Source of the DNA: Bacillota bacterium
Lineage (GTDB): Bacteria; Bacillota; Clostridia; Lachnospirales; Lachnospiraceae
Assembly: GCA_023411215.1 (NCBI GenBank)
Contig: JAEYOY010000045.1
Location: 56,259-120,258, forward strand
Reading direction: 5' to 3'
DNA: 64,000 nt
Every line of letters starts with the position of its first letter. Positions within the stretch are counted from its first letter, which is position 1. The notes below the pieces were generated by a model. It ran no database searches and had not been told where the DNA came from. It worked only from the letters and a program-made list of their open reading frames with translations. Shown here piece by piece: positions 35,023-43,305 of the stretch. A program made the translations under genes and the position numbers.

Positions 35023-35640
35023 TTACCTCGCTTCCCTACAAAAAATAGTTGCAGTTTCTTGCATTTTTTCAGATTTTGTTATCGCACCACCTACAATGGC
35101 AATTTCAAATCCGCTCTCCTTCATGATAGAAAGTGTTTTTAAACTCACACCACCAGCCACTGCTAATCTAGGACAATCAATTAGATCCCTTCTACTTTTT
35201 TCAACTAGTTCTTCTAATCCAATTCCATCCTTATCCGTAGGCAGATGAACACAAAATATTGCATCTTTGAATTTCTTTAACTGATAGATTTTGTCACTGG
35301 AGACCTCCAGAAGATCAATCATATATTCTTTCTTGTATTCCGCCGCGACATCTCTGCAGATTTTAATTGAATCGATCGATGCAGCTCCCATTACGGTTAG
35401 AATATCAGCTCCTGCCTTATACGCTGCCCTAAACTCATATTCCGCTTCATCCATTGTTTTTATATCTGCTAAAATTTTAATGTCAGGAAAAGCATCTCGA
35501 ATTCTTCTGACTGATTCCAAACCATAATCCTTTATTAATGAAGTTCCAATTTCAATGATATCAACAGAATCCTTCACCCTTTGAATTATTTCAATTGCTT
35601 GTTCTGTTGTCACTCTATCAATTGCAACCTGTATCTTCAT
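35023..35640 (-). CDS. hxlA: 3-hexulose-6-phosphate synthase (OMPDC fold)
   Basis: 205 aa. The strand MKIQVAIDRVTTEQA, IIEIGTSLIKDYG, the signature ADIKTMD near residue 61, AGADILTVMG, and phosphate-binding AGGVSLKT and VGGAIT are those of HPS. KTMD favours HPS over the related 3-keto-L-gulonate-6-P decarboxylase, which has AKIAD. It fixes formaldehyde onto ribulose 5-phosphate or, in reverse, supplies ribulose 5-phosphate from hexulose phosphate. Ribosome site AGGAGATACGG. Within a sugar-type operon the physiological substrate may differ. Confidence 0.87.
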   Translation of the reverse strand: MKIQVAIDRVTTEQAIEIIQRVKDSVDIIEIGTSLIKDYGLESVRRIRDAFPDIKILADIKTMDEAEYEFRAAYKAGADILTVMGAASIDSIKICRDVAAEYKKEYMIDLLEVSSDKIYQLKKFKDAIFCVHLPTDKDGIGLEELVEKSRRDLIDCPRLAVAGGVSLKTLSIMKESGFEIAIVGGAITKSEKMQETATIFCREAR

Positions 35641-35656
35641 CCGTATCTCCTAACAA

Positions 35657-36613
35657 TTATTTATTTAATATTTTACCATCGGACTCCATGAACGCCTCTA
35701 GTTCTTTTCTTGTCGGAAGTCCTTCATTGTCGCTGACATGCTGAATCTGAATTGCACCAATTGCATTTCCACGTCTAACACAATCCTTTAATGACAGTCC
35801 TTCTAATCTTCCGCTAATGATACCTACAGCAAATCCATCTCCGGCTCCAACGGTATCGATCACTTTTTCAACCTTAAAGCCTTCTACGGTATAGGCTTCA
35901 TTTTCCGTTCTTACATAAGCACCTTTTCCGCCTAATTTAATTATAATCGTTTTTACACCTAAGTTTTGATAGAAGTCTGCGATCTCTTCCGGTTGCTCAC
36001 TACCCATGAGAATTAGTCCTTCTGCTGTACCAGGTAAAACCATATCTGCTTTGGAAGCCAAATCATTAATGGTCTGTATCATTATCTCTTTGCTTTCCCA
36101 TAATGCTGGGCGTAAGTTCGGATCAAAGGATATATAAATATTATTCTCTTTTGCCCTTTCAAACAACCGGTAGGTCGCCTGACGGCAGGATTCGGAAAGT
36201 GCCGGTGGAATACCTGTAATATGGACATGCTTAATTCCTTTTAAATCAATTGCATCAATTTCTTTTGCTGAAATATGGGAAGCCGCTGAGCCCTTTCTAT
36301 AATAAGGAGCATACGGATCTCCCTCAACCACTTTGTTTTTTAATTGAATTCCTGTACGAAAGACAGGATCAAAGGTTATAAACTCAGTACCGATCCCCTC
36401 TTTCTTTAAAAAATCTTCAACATATCTTCCTAATGGTTCGTCACCGAGCCTTGTAATATAGGTTGCTTTATGATCTAATCTAGTCAGGCCGATACATACA
36501 TTTACTTCGGCACCTGCCAATGATCTTGTATAATGTTCAATATCCTCTAACGGACCTACGGTATCCGCAACAAACAGAGCCATTGGCTCACCAAACAATA
36601 TTACTTCTGACAT
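35657..36613 (-). CDS. PfkB-family sugar kinase, KdgK-like
   Basis: 318 aa ribokinase fold. The N-terminal LFGEPMALF and AGAEVNVCIGLTRL bind the sugar, YYRKGSAASH is typical of 2-keto-3-deoxygluconate kinases, and DTVGAGDGFAVG carries the catalytic Asp and anion hole. Phosphorylates a keto-sugar or keto-acid with ATP. No KDPG aldolase is found in this operon; the following genes are HPS and PHI, so the phosphorylated product may be a 3-hexulose or related compound. Gap to hxlA is 16 nt. Confidence 0.85.
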   Translation of the reverse strand: MSEVILFGEPMALFVADTVGPLEDIEHYTRSLAGAEVNVCIGLTRLDHKATYITRLGDEPLGRYVEDFLKKEGIGTEFITFDPVFRTGIQLKNKVVEGDPYAPYYRKGSAASHISAKEIDAIDLKGIKHVHITGIPPALSESCRQATYRLFERAKENNIYISFDPNLRPALWESKEIMIQTINDLASKADMVLPGTAEGLILMGSEQPEEIADFYQNLGVKTIIIKLGGKGAYVRTENEAYTVEGFKVEKVIDTVGAGDGFAVGIISGRLEGLSLKDCVRRGNAIGAIQIQHVSDNEGLPTRKELEAFMESDGKILNK

Positions 36614-36631
36614 ACTAACCGCCTTCTTTCG

Positions 36632-37285
36632 TTATTGATTCTTAAATGTTACTATTTCATCAATTAACTCTTTTGTCTTTTTTGCATCATGAGGGAAAAG
36701 CATAATGGCATCAAAAACATATGGGTTATAATTTAATTGCAGTAATTCACGTGCAAATGACATCGCTGCGATTTCACTCAGAGCTGCTAATCTTGATTTA
36801 TAGTGAATCGGACCCAATTTCCAGAGTTCGATTTTTTTCGCTTTCGTATAGATTTCTTTATTGTCTTCTTCAAAATAATGATACATTTCATGAGCAAAAA
36901 GCAATTCTTCTACATCCACATGACCCAATATTTCTTCCATGTCGTTGTCTACAATCATCTTTTCAACCTTGTCCACATTACCCGAATATATCGTTATTTT
37001 ATTCGGATAATTAAATTTAGCAAATACAATATAGTTATCACTACCCTCACTGTCTTCGCGGATGACTTGAAGCCTTAATTGTTCGGCATATTCTCTTACC
37101 TTTTTTTCTCCAAACTGAGCTTTCAGTTTCTTTGCCTGTTCTGCTCCACATTTATTTGCCTCATCAATTAATTCTTTCTTTTCTTCAGTAGAGAGTTTAC
37201 CCTCCAGTGGATCTCTCGAAAAAGCATACAAGCCCCATTCATAATCATTTAGCTTCAGTAGTTCTATTGTATTTTCTTTGATCAT
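36632..37285 (-). CDS. Uncharacterised protein with HExxH motif
   Basis: 217 aa, soluble and charged, no signal peptide. The segment LLFAHEMYHYFEE (about residues 127-139) contains HExxH, the zinc-binding motif of metallopeptidases; a downstream ALSEIAAMSFARELL helix could supply the third ligand (Glu). I recognise no named family. The ATG overlaps the hydantoinase stop by four bases (ATGA), so the two proteins are made together and may act together. The role could be a metal-dependent hydrolase or a chaperone for the large ATPase-like protein. Confidence 0.65.
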   Translation of the reverse strand: MIKENTIELLKLNDYEWGLYAFSRDPLEGKLSTEEKKELIDEANKCGAEQAKKLKAQFGEKKVREYAEQLRLQVIREDSEGSDNYIVFAKFNYPNKITIYSGNVDKVEKMIVDNDMEEILGHVDVEELLFAHEMYHYFEEDNKEIYTKAKKIELWKLGPIHYKSRLAALSEIAAMSFARELLQLNYNPYVFDAIMLFPHDAKKTKELIDEIVTFKNQ

Positions 37286-39414
37286 AGGTCATTTCTTGCT
37301 CCAACAATGATGATTTCTTCCTGTGGCTCCATTAATCCTAATTCGGTATCTACTACCATCTGTAGCTGTTCCAGATCTCTCATCCCTGCATAATCAAGTA
37401 CCTTACCACCGATACAGATATAGAGATCCGGCGTCAGCTTAATATCACTCTTGAATACTGCAAGGCTTTCCCACATTTCTTCAATAATTCCAACTGCTTC
37501 AGCAACGGTACAGCCCTTTGCCTCACCATCACCTCTTTGTACTTTGATAAAGCCTTTTTTGTCAACGATTCGGATCTGCTGCCCAGTTCCTTTTTTACTA
37601 TTAGCTCCAAATACATAAAATACATTATTTTTTGTAATTAATTTGGTATCTTTTTTATCAACTCCCATAGATTTCGCAGCAAGATGCATCGCATCGTCTT
37701 CAGTACAAGCCTTTAACAAGTCTGTTGTCTGTACCTCAGTAGAACCTAGTGCAATTGCTGTTACTCTAGAGGTTTGTGAATCAATCTCAATCTGTACTTC
37801 GACGGAATCGGGTAATGCACCATTGGCAATGGCAAGTGCCGCTGCTTCCTTCTTAATATCAGCGATATCTTTCTTAGAGGGAGTTGGAATGGTACGCTCA
37901 ACAACGTCACGGACCATCGCAAGTGCAACACCGATTGATGAAATAACTTCTGCATTTTCAGGAATGCTGTATTCTAATTTCATATGATCCGCAGTGTAAG
38001 GTAATAATGAGGCTGCCCCACCACCTACACCAACTAGAGAGATTTGATCTTTTTCCAATTTATATTTTTCCGCTAATTCTTCAATAACAGGTTTGATCTT
38101 TTCATAGGATTTTGCTAAAATTGCCTCTGCTACTTCTTCTACGGTCTTGTTCATATACTTGGCAAGTGGTTCCATGGCTTTTCTGGCTGCTGCGGGATTA
38201 CCGTAGGAATAATGCTCCGGAGTAACGATACCAAGAACGTTTGCTGCACAGCTGTTTGTTATAGTAATTCTTTGGCCATTCTTTAGCTTAATCGCTACGT
38301 AATCTGCAGGATCACCTTTTTTGGGAGAGAAGAATTCTACCTGTGGATCTTCAATTTCATTAATATCTGTGTAAACAGAATATGGCATGCCTGCGATATG
38401 AGCACTTCTAGGTCCTACATCAACTACACCATCTTTTGACGCACGGATCATACTACCGCCTGCAATTCCAAGTACTCGAACATCTAATGAATTAATATAA
38501 GTTGGATGTCCACCTACGATTGAGTAATCAACTGCAGGACGTCCATTTTTAATAACACCGATATTCGTACTCGTTCCACCTACCTCAAAGTATACGCCGT
38601 TAGATGCTCTAAGGTACATAAGAGCACCAACCACACTGGCTGCCGGTCCGGAAAGCATTGTTAAAACAGGACGTTTCTTCATCTCAGAGATATCCATAAC
38701 ACCGCCGTCACCACGCATGATCATAAGCGGAACCTTTATTCCTGCCTGACGAACACTTTGCTCCGTACTGGAGGCTGTATCCAGCATCTTTGGTAGGATA
38801 CTCGCATTAATGGCCGCAGTTCTTGTTCTTCTTGTCAGTCCGTATAATTTACTAATTTCTGATGCTACCGATACTGGTAAATTGTGTTTTTCTGCAACTT
38901 CCTTAATCTGATTTTCTTCTGTAAGATCATCTACACCGAAAGCCTTTGAGGCAACAATTACACTTGCTCCTTTTGTTTGCAATCCTGATATTTCTTGTTC
39001 CACGGTATCTTTACTAAATTTCTTATTTGGAAGGTAAGTATGATGAACCTTGATAATTCTTCCTGTCCCTAAATCAATATCATCAATCTTACTTTGTTTT
39101 TTTGCTAACCAGCCCTCTAAACCACCTTTTCCTGTACCTAAGATACCAACTTCAGCAACATCACCCTCCAACAAAGCATTCGTTGCCTGCGTTGTACTAT
39201 GAGCAATGAAAATAACATCATCCGGATTAATATTATTGGCAGTTAAGCATAATTTAAATGCCTCTATTACTCCCGCTGCAACACCCATCTCATGGTCATG
39301 TGTCGTCATAACAGAACCTTTTCCTATAATTTCATGGGTTGCATTATCTATCGCTACTGCTTTCGTATGTGTTCCGCCAACATCAATACCAACACGAATT
39401 GCTTTCTTACTCAT
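37282..39414 (-). CDS. Hydantoinase/oxoprolinase-like protein (HyuA/acetone-carboxylase beta type)
   Basis: 710 aa. The actin-like ATPase start RVGIDVGGTHTKAVAID and phosphate-2 loop FEVGGTSTNIGVI near residue 273 are typical of the HydA_N/Hydantoinase_A superfamily. AHSTTQATNALLEGDVAEVGIL and GDGGVMDISEMKKRP are further family blocks. Members hydrolyse or activate lactams, hydantoins and amides with ATP, usually with a HyuB subunit; none is present here. The C-terminal ~180 residues (from about 530) look like an added domain. Preceded by AAAGGAGAAAAGAG. Confidence 0.85.
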   Translation of the reverse strand: MSKKAIRVGIDVGGTHTKAVAIDNATHEIIGKGSVMTTHDHEMGVAAGVIEAFKLCLTANNINPDDVIFIAHSTTQATNALLEGDVAEVGILGTGKGGLEGWLAKKQSKIDDIDLGTGRIIKVHHTYLPNKKFSKDTVEQEISGLQTKGASVIVASKAFGVDDLTEENQIKEVAEKHNLPVSVASEISKLYGLTRRTRTAAINASILPKMLDTASSTEQSVRQAGIKVPLMIMRGDGGVMDISEMKKRPVLTMLSGPAASVVGALMYLRASNGVYFEVGGTSTNIGVIKNGRPAVDYSIVGGHPTYINSLDVRVLGIAGGSMIRASKDGVVDVGPRSAHIAGMPYSVYTDINEIEDPQVEFFSPKKGDPADYVAIKLKNGQRITITNSCAANVLGIVTPEHYSYGNPAAARKAMEPLAKYMNKTVEEVAEAILAKSYEKIKPVIEELAEKYKLEKDQISLVGVGGGAASLLPYTADHMKLEYSIPENAEVISSIGVALAMVRDVVERTIPTPSKKDIADIKKEAAALAIANGALPDSVEVQIEIDSQTSRVTAIALGSTEVQTTDLLKACTEDDAMHLAAKSMGVDKKDTKLITKNNVFYVFGANSKKGTGQQIRIVDKKGFIKVQRGDGEAKGCTVAEAVGIIEEMWESLAVFKSDIKLTPDLYICIGGKVLDYAGMRDLEQLQMVVDTELGLMEPQEEIIIVGARNDL

Positions 39415-39462
39415 TCTCTTTTCTCCTTTATTTACTCAATATAGAATCGTCAATATACTCAC

Positions 39463-39511
39463 AAATGTCTCCTAAGCTTTTACCATATAAACTAAAACTT
39501 AGGAGACATTT
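39463..39511. repeat. 14-bp stem between permease and hydantoinase genes
   Basis: AAATGTCTCCTAAG / CTTAGGAGACATTT with a 21-nt loop. A T-run (TTTTT) follows only on the plus strand; on the coding (minus) strand it reads ATTTGTGAG. Probably an attenuator or mRNA-stability element inside the operon. Confidence 0.6.
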
Positions 39512-39562
39512 TTAACTAAGCCTTATAAAATAGTGTGTACAATATCTTACCTTTTAACCTAT

Positions 39563-40858
39563 TTACATTCCATAGAAGAAGTATACTAAGCCAAAATTAA
39601 TTGCACAGATAATCCAGCCCCATACAACACCTGACTTCAAGAAATCTTTTGGTGTGGATTTTGAATAATTAATTGCCCATAAGTTCCAGGACTGAGTCGG
39701 ACAGCAGGAAATATTCATCGTGATTGTAGGAATGTACAGTAACGGGAATAGGAATGCTGCTCCAAAGGTTGGAACCGTTTGTAAAATACCCAGTGTCGCG
39801 GAACCTGCTCCGAATACCGTTAACGGTCCTCTGAATAGTCCCAAAGGAGCTATAATCATAAATACGATACAAATTAATAAGGTACTTGTAGGCAACACAC
39901 CACCTAAGATTGATTTGAAGAAAACGGAATCTAATCCGGAAACTTTATTAAACATAGGAAGGATGAACAAGAAGCCAAGTAAGGATGCAACGTCAACTAC
40001 ACCGTCATAGAATGTCTTAGTAACAACCTTTTCACAGTCTTTATAGCTCTTAATTGTTCCGGTAACAAATAATGCATAGAAGGATGCTACAATGAATGCA
40101 GGAATTGGCTGCCATTTAAAAGCAATTGCTAAAACGACTGGGATAATAGGAGTAATCAACGCATACCAAGGTGCTTGTCCATCGGCTGCTGCCTTGCCAG
40201 CTGTTGCTGCCCAAGAATGATTTACACTTGATTTTCTAAGCTTTACACCAATCATGATAAATACTACAATTAACTGTACAGCCATCGCTGCGAAACCAAA
40301 TTTCAAGTAGTTATTGTCATACTCGAAGCCTTCAAAAAGACCTTGCATCTGTTTAAATAATACGATATTTACATACATACCTGATCCAACAGACATCAAG
40401 TATGAGGATACTGCTAATGACTTCGGTACACCTAAAGATAATAAGATCGGAAGAATAATAACACCGATTGCTACAACTGCACCAGCACCAAAGGTACTTG
40501 TAAAAATCAATCCGGTTACAAGAGAAAGAAGAATTGTTGTAACCAGAGGTTTATCACCACCAAGCTCAACCACTTTACGAATCAGTGTTGACGCAACACC
40601 TGTTTTAATTAAAACCTGACCAAACCAGCTACCAAAGATAACGACTACTGCTGTCGCACCCCAGCTCTCAGGTCCCCCCTGAAATACTACTTTTTGTGCA
40701 TCGTCCCAAGTGATTACACCGCCAGCCATACCAAGCGCTACCCAGATAATCGCCATTACCAGGAAACCAATCATTAAGTTTCCGCCTTTAATTGCAAAAA
40801 TTGTAAAGCCGATAAATGTAAGTAATAAGATAATACCAATTAGAACATTAAGGTTCAT
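39563..40858 (-). CDS. Carboxylate-type permease (IT superfamily, CitMHS/GntP-like)
   Basis: 431 aa with about eleven to twelve membrane segments, and re-entrant-loop-like glycine stretches (FTSTFGAGAVVAIGVIILP and LGLFRGPLTVFGAG) as found in ion-transporter superfamily proteins for gluconate, citrate or C4-dicarboxylates. No binding protein or ATPase needed. The embedded position suggests import of the acid or lactam substrate that the hydantoinase-like protein handles. Exact family uncertain. Ribosome site AAAAGGAGG. Confidence 0.72.
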   Translation of the reverse strand: MNLNVLIGIILLLTFIGFTIFAIKGGNLMIGFLVMAIIWVALGMAGGVITWDDAQKVVFQGGPESWGATAVVVIFGSWFGQVLIKTGVASTLIRKVVELGGDKPLVTTILLSLVTGLIFTSTFGAGAVVAIGVIILPILLSLGVPKSLAVSSYLMSVGSGMYVNIVLFKQMQGLFEGFEYDNNYLKFGFAAMAVQLIVVFIMIGVKLRKSSVNHSWAATAGKAAADGQAPWYALITPIIPVVLAIAFKWQPIPAFIVASFYALFVTGTIKSYKDCEKVVTKTFYDGVVDVASLLGFLFILPMFNKVSGLDSVFFKSILGGVLPTSTLLICIVFMIIAPLGLFRGPLTVFGAGSATLGILQTVPTFGAAFLFPLLYIPTITMNISCCPTQSWNLWAINYSKSTPKDFLKSGVVWGWIICAINFGLVYFFYGM

Positions 40859-40917
40859 ATTTTTATCCTCCTTTTAGTTATATAATGTCCACTTAGATGT
40901 CCTCTAAAAGCATTCAG

Positions 40918-41679
40918 TTATTGGAATGCATTCGGTTCAAGTAATTTATCCAGCTCAATAGCAAGCTGTTTTACTACATCCGTTCCACATGGATATTCAA
41001 GAGCTAACGGAATGTCTTGTGGTAATATATCAATAATATTCTTCCATTCAATATCACCATCATTAAGTAAAACCGCTTTCGGATTTTCATTTCCTAATAC
41101 GTCCTTAAGATGAATGTAAGAAACATGTTCCTTTAACTGCTTGGCATTTTCTGCAGGATCTTCCTTCTGCCATATCCAATTTCCAATATCAAAGGTTACC
41201 GATATATTTCCGCCTAATTGATGATATGTTTCAATAAAATCTTTAATTTTTGCAACTTTTCCATTCTCTTCGGTCTGATCATTTTCTACCGTCAGCTTAA
41301 TATGATACTGATCAGTTAAGTTGTTCAATTTTTTGACATCCTCCGAAGTAATAGAATTATAATTACCGATGTTCATTTTTACGTGTGAACATCCCATAGT
41401 AAATGCTTCATTAAAGTAATTTTCAATGTTCTCTAATTGAAGCTCACCATTTTTATAAAGTAGTTCAGGGACAGAGTAAAACAGTTCCATATCAAGCTCA
41501 GAGGCTTTTTTCTTGATATCAATCAGCTCTAAGTCAAAATTCTTAAGAAACTCTCTTCTAACTTCGGCTGCTTTTACACCCAGCTGGCTGATCGTATCTA
41601 ACATCTCACACTGTGGTACACCACTTTTCAACTGGTCAAGAAACACTAAAGTATTTATTACCAATAACTTTTTCTCCAT
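40918..41679 (-). CDS. Sugar-phosphate isomerase/epimerase-like TIM barrel
   Basis: 253 aa AP-endonuclease-2-type TIM barrel. Metal ligands are recognisable: Glu in LTVENDQ, Asp in TFDIGNWIW, His in YIHLKDVLG, and Glu in LALEYPCG. Such proteins epimerise or isomerise keto-sugars and their phosphates. First enzyme gene after the LacI regulator (91-nt gap), and 59 nt before the permease. Start has AAAGGAG before the ATG. Confidence 0.82.
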   Translation of the reverse strand: MEKKLLVINTLVFLDQLKSGVPQCEMLDTISQLGVKAAEVRREFLKNFDLELIDIKKKASELDMELFYSVPELLYKNGELQLENIENYFNEAFTMGCSHVKMNIGNYNSITSEDVKKLNNLTDQYHIKLTVENDQTEENGKVAKIKDFIETYHQLGGNISVTFDIGNWIWQKEDPAENAKQLKEHVSYIHLKDVLGNENPKAVLLNDGDIEWKNIIDILPQDIPLALEYPCGTDVVKQLAIELDKLLEPNAFQ

Positions 41680-41770
41680 TCAGTAATTCTCCTTTAGCTA
41701 TTTGCTGTAATTAATTTTTACTTTATTACTTCTTTTACCTGGTTCTTAATCATCTCATCCTGCTAAATAT

Positions 41771-42820
41771 TTATTGTTCTTGATTTCTCTTCCTATATGG
41801 AATAGTTGACCCTCTTACCACAAGAGTGGGTGGAATTTCAATATAGCTTTTCTTACTTTTACCATTTATGCACTTTATCAGTAGTTCTGCTGATTTTACA
41901 CCAGTTTTATATGAATCCTGGGTTATTGTTGTAATACCCGGATTAATTAGTGCTGCCCATTCCCAGTCATCGAATCCACATATTCCAAATTCCCGTCCCA
42001 CCTCCATATTTTCATCCTTTATTGCATGAAGTACATTCAATAGCGTTACACCATTTACAGTAAAAATAGCAATTTCTTCATTAGGATTTTCTTGCTTAAG
42101 TTTTCTCAAGTAGCTTCTGCATGTACTAATATCATGAATATCAATCTCATAAGTATCATATTTGCCATCAGTGCTGTATAATTCAGTCATTGCTTCCATA
42201 TATGCTTTATGTCTAGTATAACGACTACTATTGTTACCGATTGTCTGGGTAAAGAATGCTACTCTATCATAGCCCTGATTTTTCAGAAACTTCATACAGT
42301 CAAACGTAGAATGATAATTATCCGTTGTAATGGTATCTATCATATAGCGATCTCTTAAGCATCTATCTGCCAAAACAATAGGCATACCCTGCTTGTTAAG
42401 ATCCACTAGATAATCATCTATATACCCAGTTGTGTTAATGATCAGTCCATCCAAATGATTATCCATTAATGATTGTATACATTCAATTTCACTCTCCGGA
42501 TTGTTATCTGTATTAAAAAATAGAACTTGATATCCATTTTTTTTGCAGACATCATTAATACCTTTCACTACATATGATGAAAATGGATTTGTAATATCAG
42601 CTATTATGCATCCTACCGAACCGCTTTTACTCGATTTCAGACTTCTTGCAATATTACTTGGCCTATAATCCATTTCCTCGATTACTTTTTGAATCCTTTC
42701 CCTAGTCTCAATTGACATGCATTCATATTTTTTATTTAGGTACCTAGAAATCGTTGTTGTAGATACCCCCGCAGCCTCAGCCACCTGGGCAATTGTTGTT
42801 TTTGAATTGGATACACGCAC
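41771..42820 (-). CDS. LacI-family transcriptional regulator
   Basis: 349 aa from a GTG with GAGGAGG 11 nt upstream. The N-terminal HTH (TIAQVAEAAGVSTTTISRYLN) and hinge helix (YRPSNIARSLKS) bind DNA; the rest is a periplasmic-binding-protein-like sensor (VGCIIADITNPFSSYV, then ICGFDDWEWA). It lies just upstream of the isomerase-permease-hydantoinase-HPS operon on the same strand and probably represses it and itself. A cluster of 13-bp repeats with a perfect TTAACCGGTTAA palindrome lies 61 nt upstream of its start. Confidence 0.92.
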   Translation of the reverse strand: MRVSNSKTTIAQVAEAAGVSTTTISRYLNKKYECMSIETRERIQKVIEEMDYRPSNIARSLKSSKSGSVGCIIADITNPFSSYVVKGINDVCKKNGYQVLFFNTDNNPESEIECIQSLMDNHLDGLIINTTGYIDDYLVDLNKQGMPIVLADRCLRDRYMIDTITTDNYHSTFDCMKFLKNQGYDRVAFFTQTIGNNSSRYTRHKAYMEAMTELYSTDGKYDTYEIDIHDISTCRSYLRKLKQENPNEEIAIFTVNGVTLLNVLHAIKDENMEVGREFGICGFDDWEWAALINPGITTITQDSYKTGVKSAELLIKCINGKSKKSYIEIPPTLVVRGSTIPYRKRNQEQ

Positions 42821-42880
42821 ACCTATTATCGCCTCCTCGATTAAATTTTTGAATTCGTCAACCTTTAGTAATCGATTTAC

Positions 42881-42945
42881 TTAACCGATATACCTGACCG
42901 TTATACTTAACCGATATACTTAACCGGTTAACTTAACTCGCTATT
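42881..42945. promoter_or_regulatory. Tandem 13-bp operator repeats upstream of the LacI-type gene
   Basis: Four and a half units of TTAACCGATATAC-type sequence; the fourth contains the perfect palindrome TTAACCGGTTAA. LacI-family operators usually centre on CG and have this kind of symmetry. Probably the autoregulatory and operon control site. Confidence 0.65.
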
Positions 42946-43183
42946 TGATTATAGGTACTTTTGTATACTTTGTCAATATTAAATTGATATAAAATATACA
43001 TTTCGACCATGGTTTTGTTGGTTGCGATGTAATTATATAGTTATTTCGTACATTTATACCCAGTAAAATATGTCACTTTTACCAAATATGGATTTATGTG
43101 TTAAATATACCAAATAATAGTATTGTTACTTCTGATGGATATATGCTTTTCTATATGTGGTCCACCACCTGTCGCAGTACAAA

Positions 43184-43230
43184 AAAAGTCCTAAGACTGT
43201 ATGCTTCTTACATACAGTCTTAGGACTTTT
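43184..43230. terminator. Perfect 20-bp bidirectional terminator
   Basis: AAAAGTCCTAAGACTGTATG and its exact complement around a 7-nt loop, followed by a T7 run on the minus strand and T4 on the plus strand. Ends the fucose isomerase operon, 76 nt past its stop. Confidence 0.9.
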
Positions 43231-43305
43231 GTCTGGAACATTCTTATAGGACCTGCTAATTATTATATGAAATAAACTTTCTCTTTTTTAGATTCGTTAA
43301 CTGCA

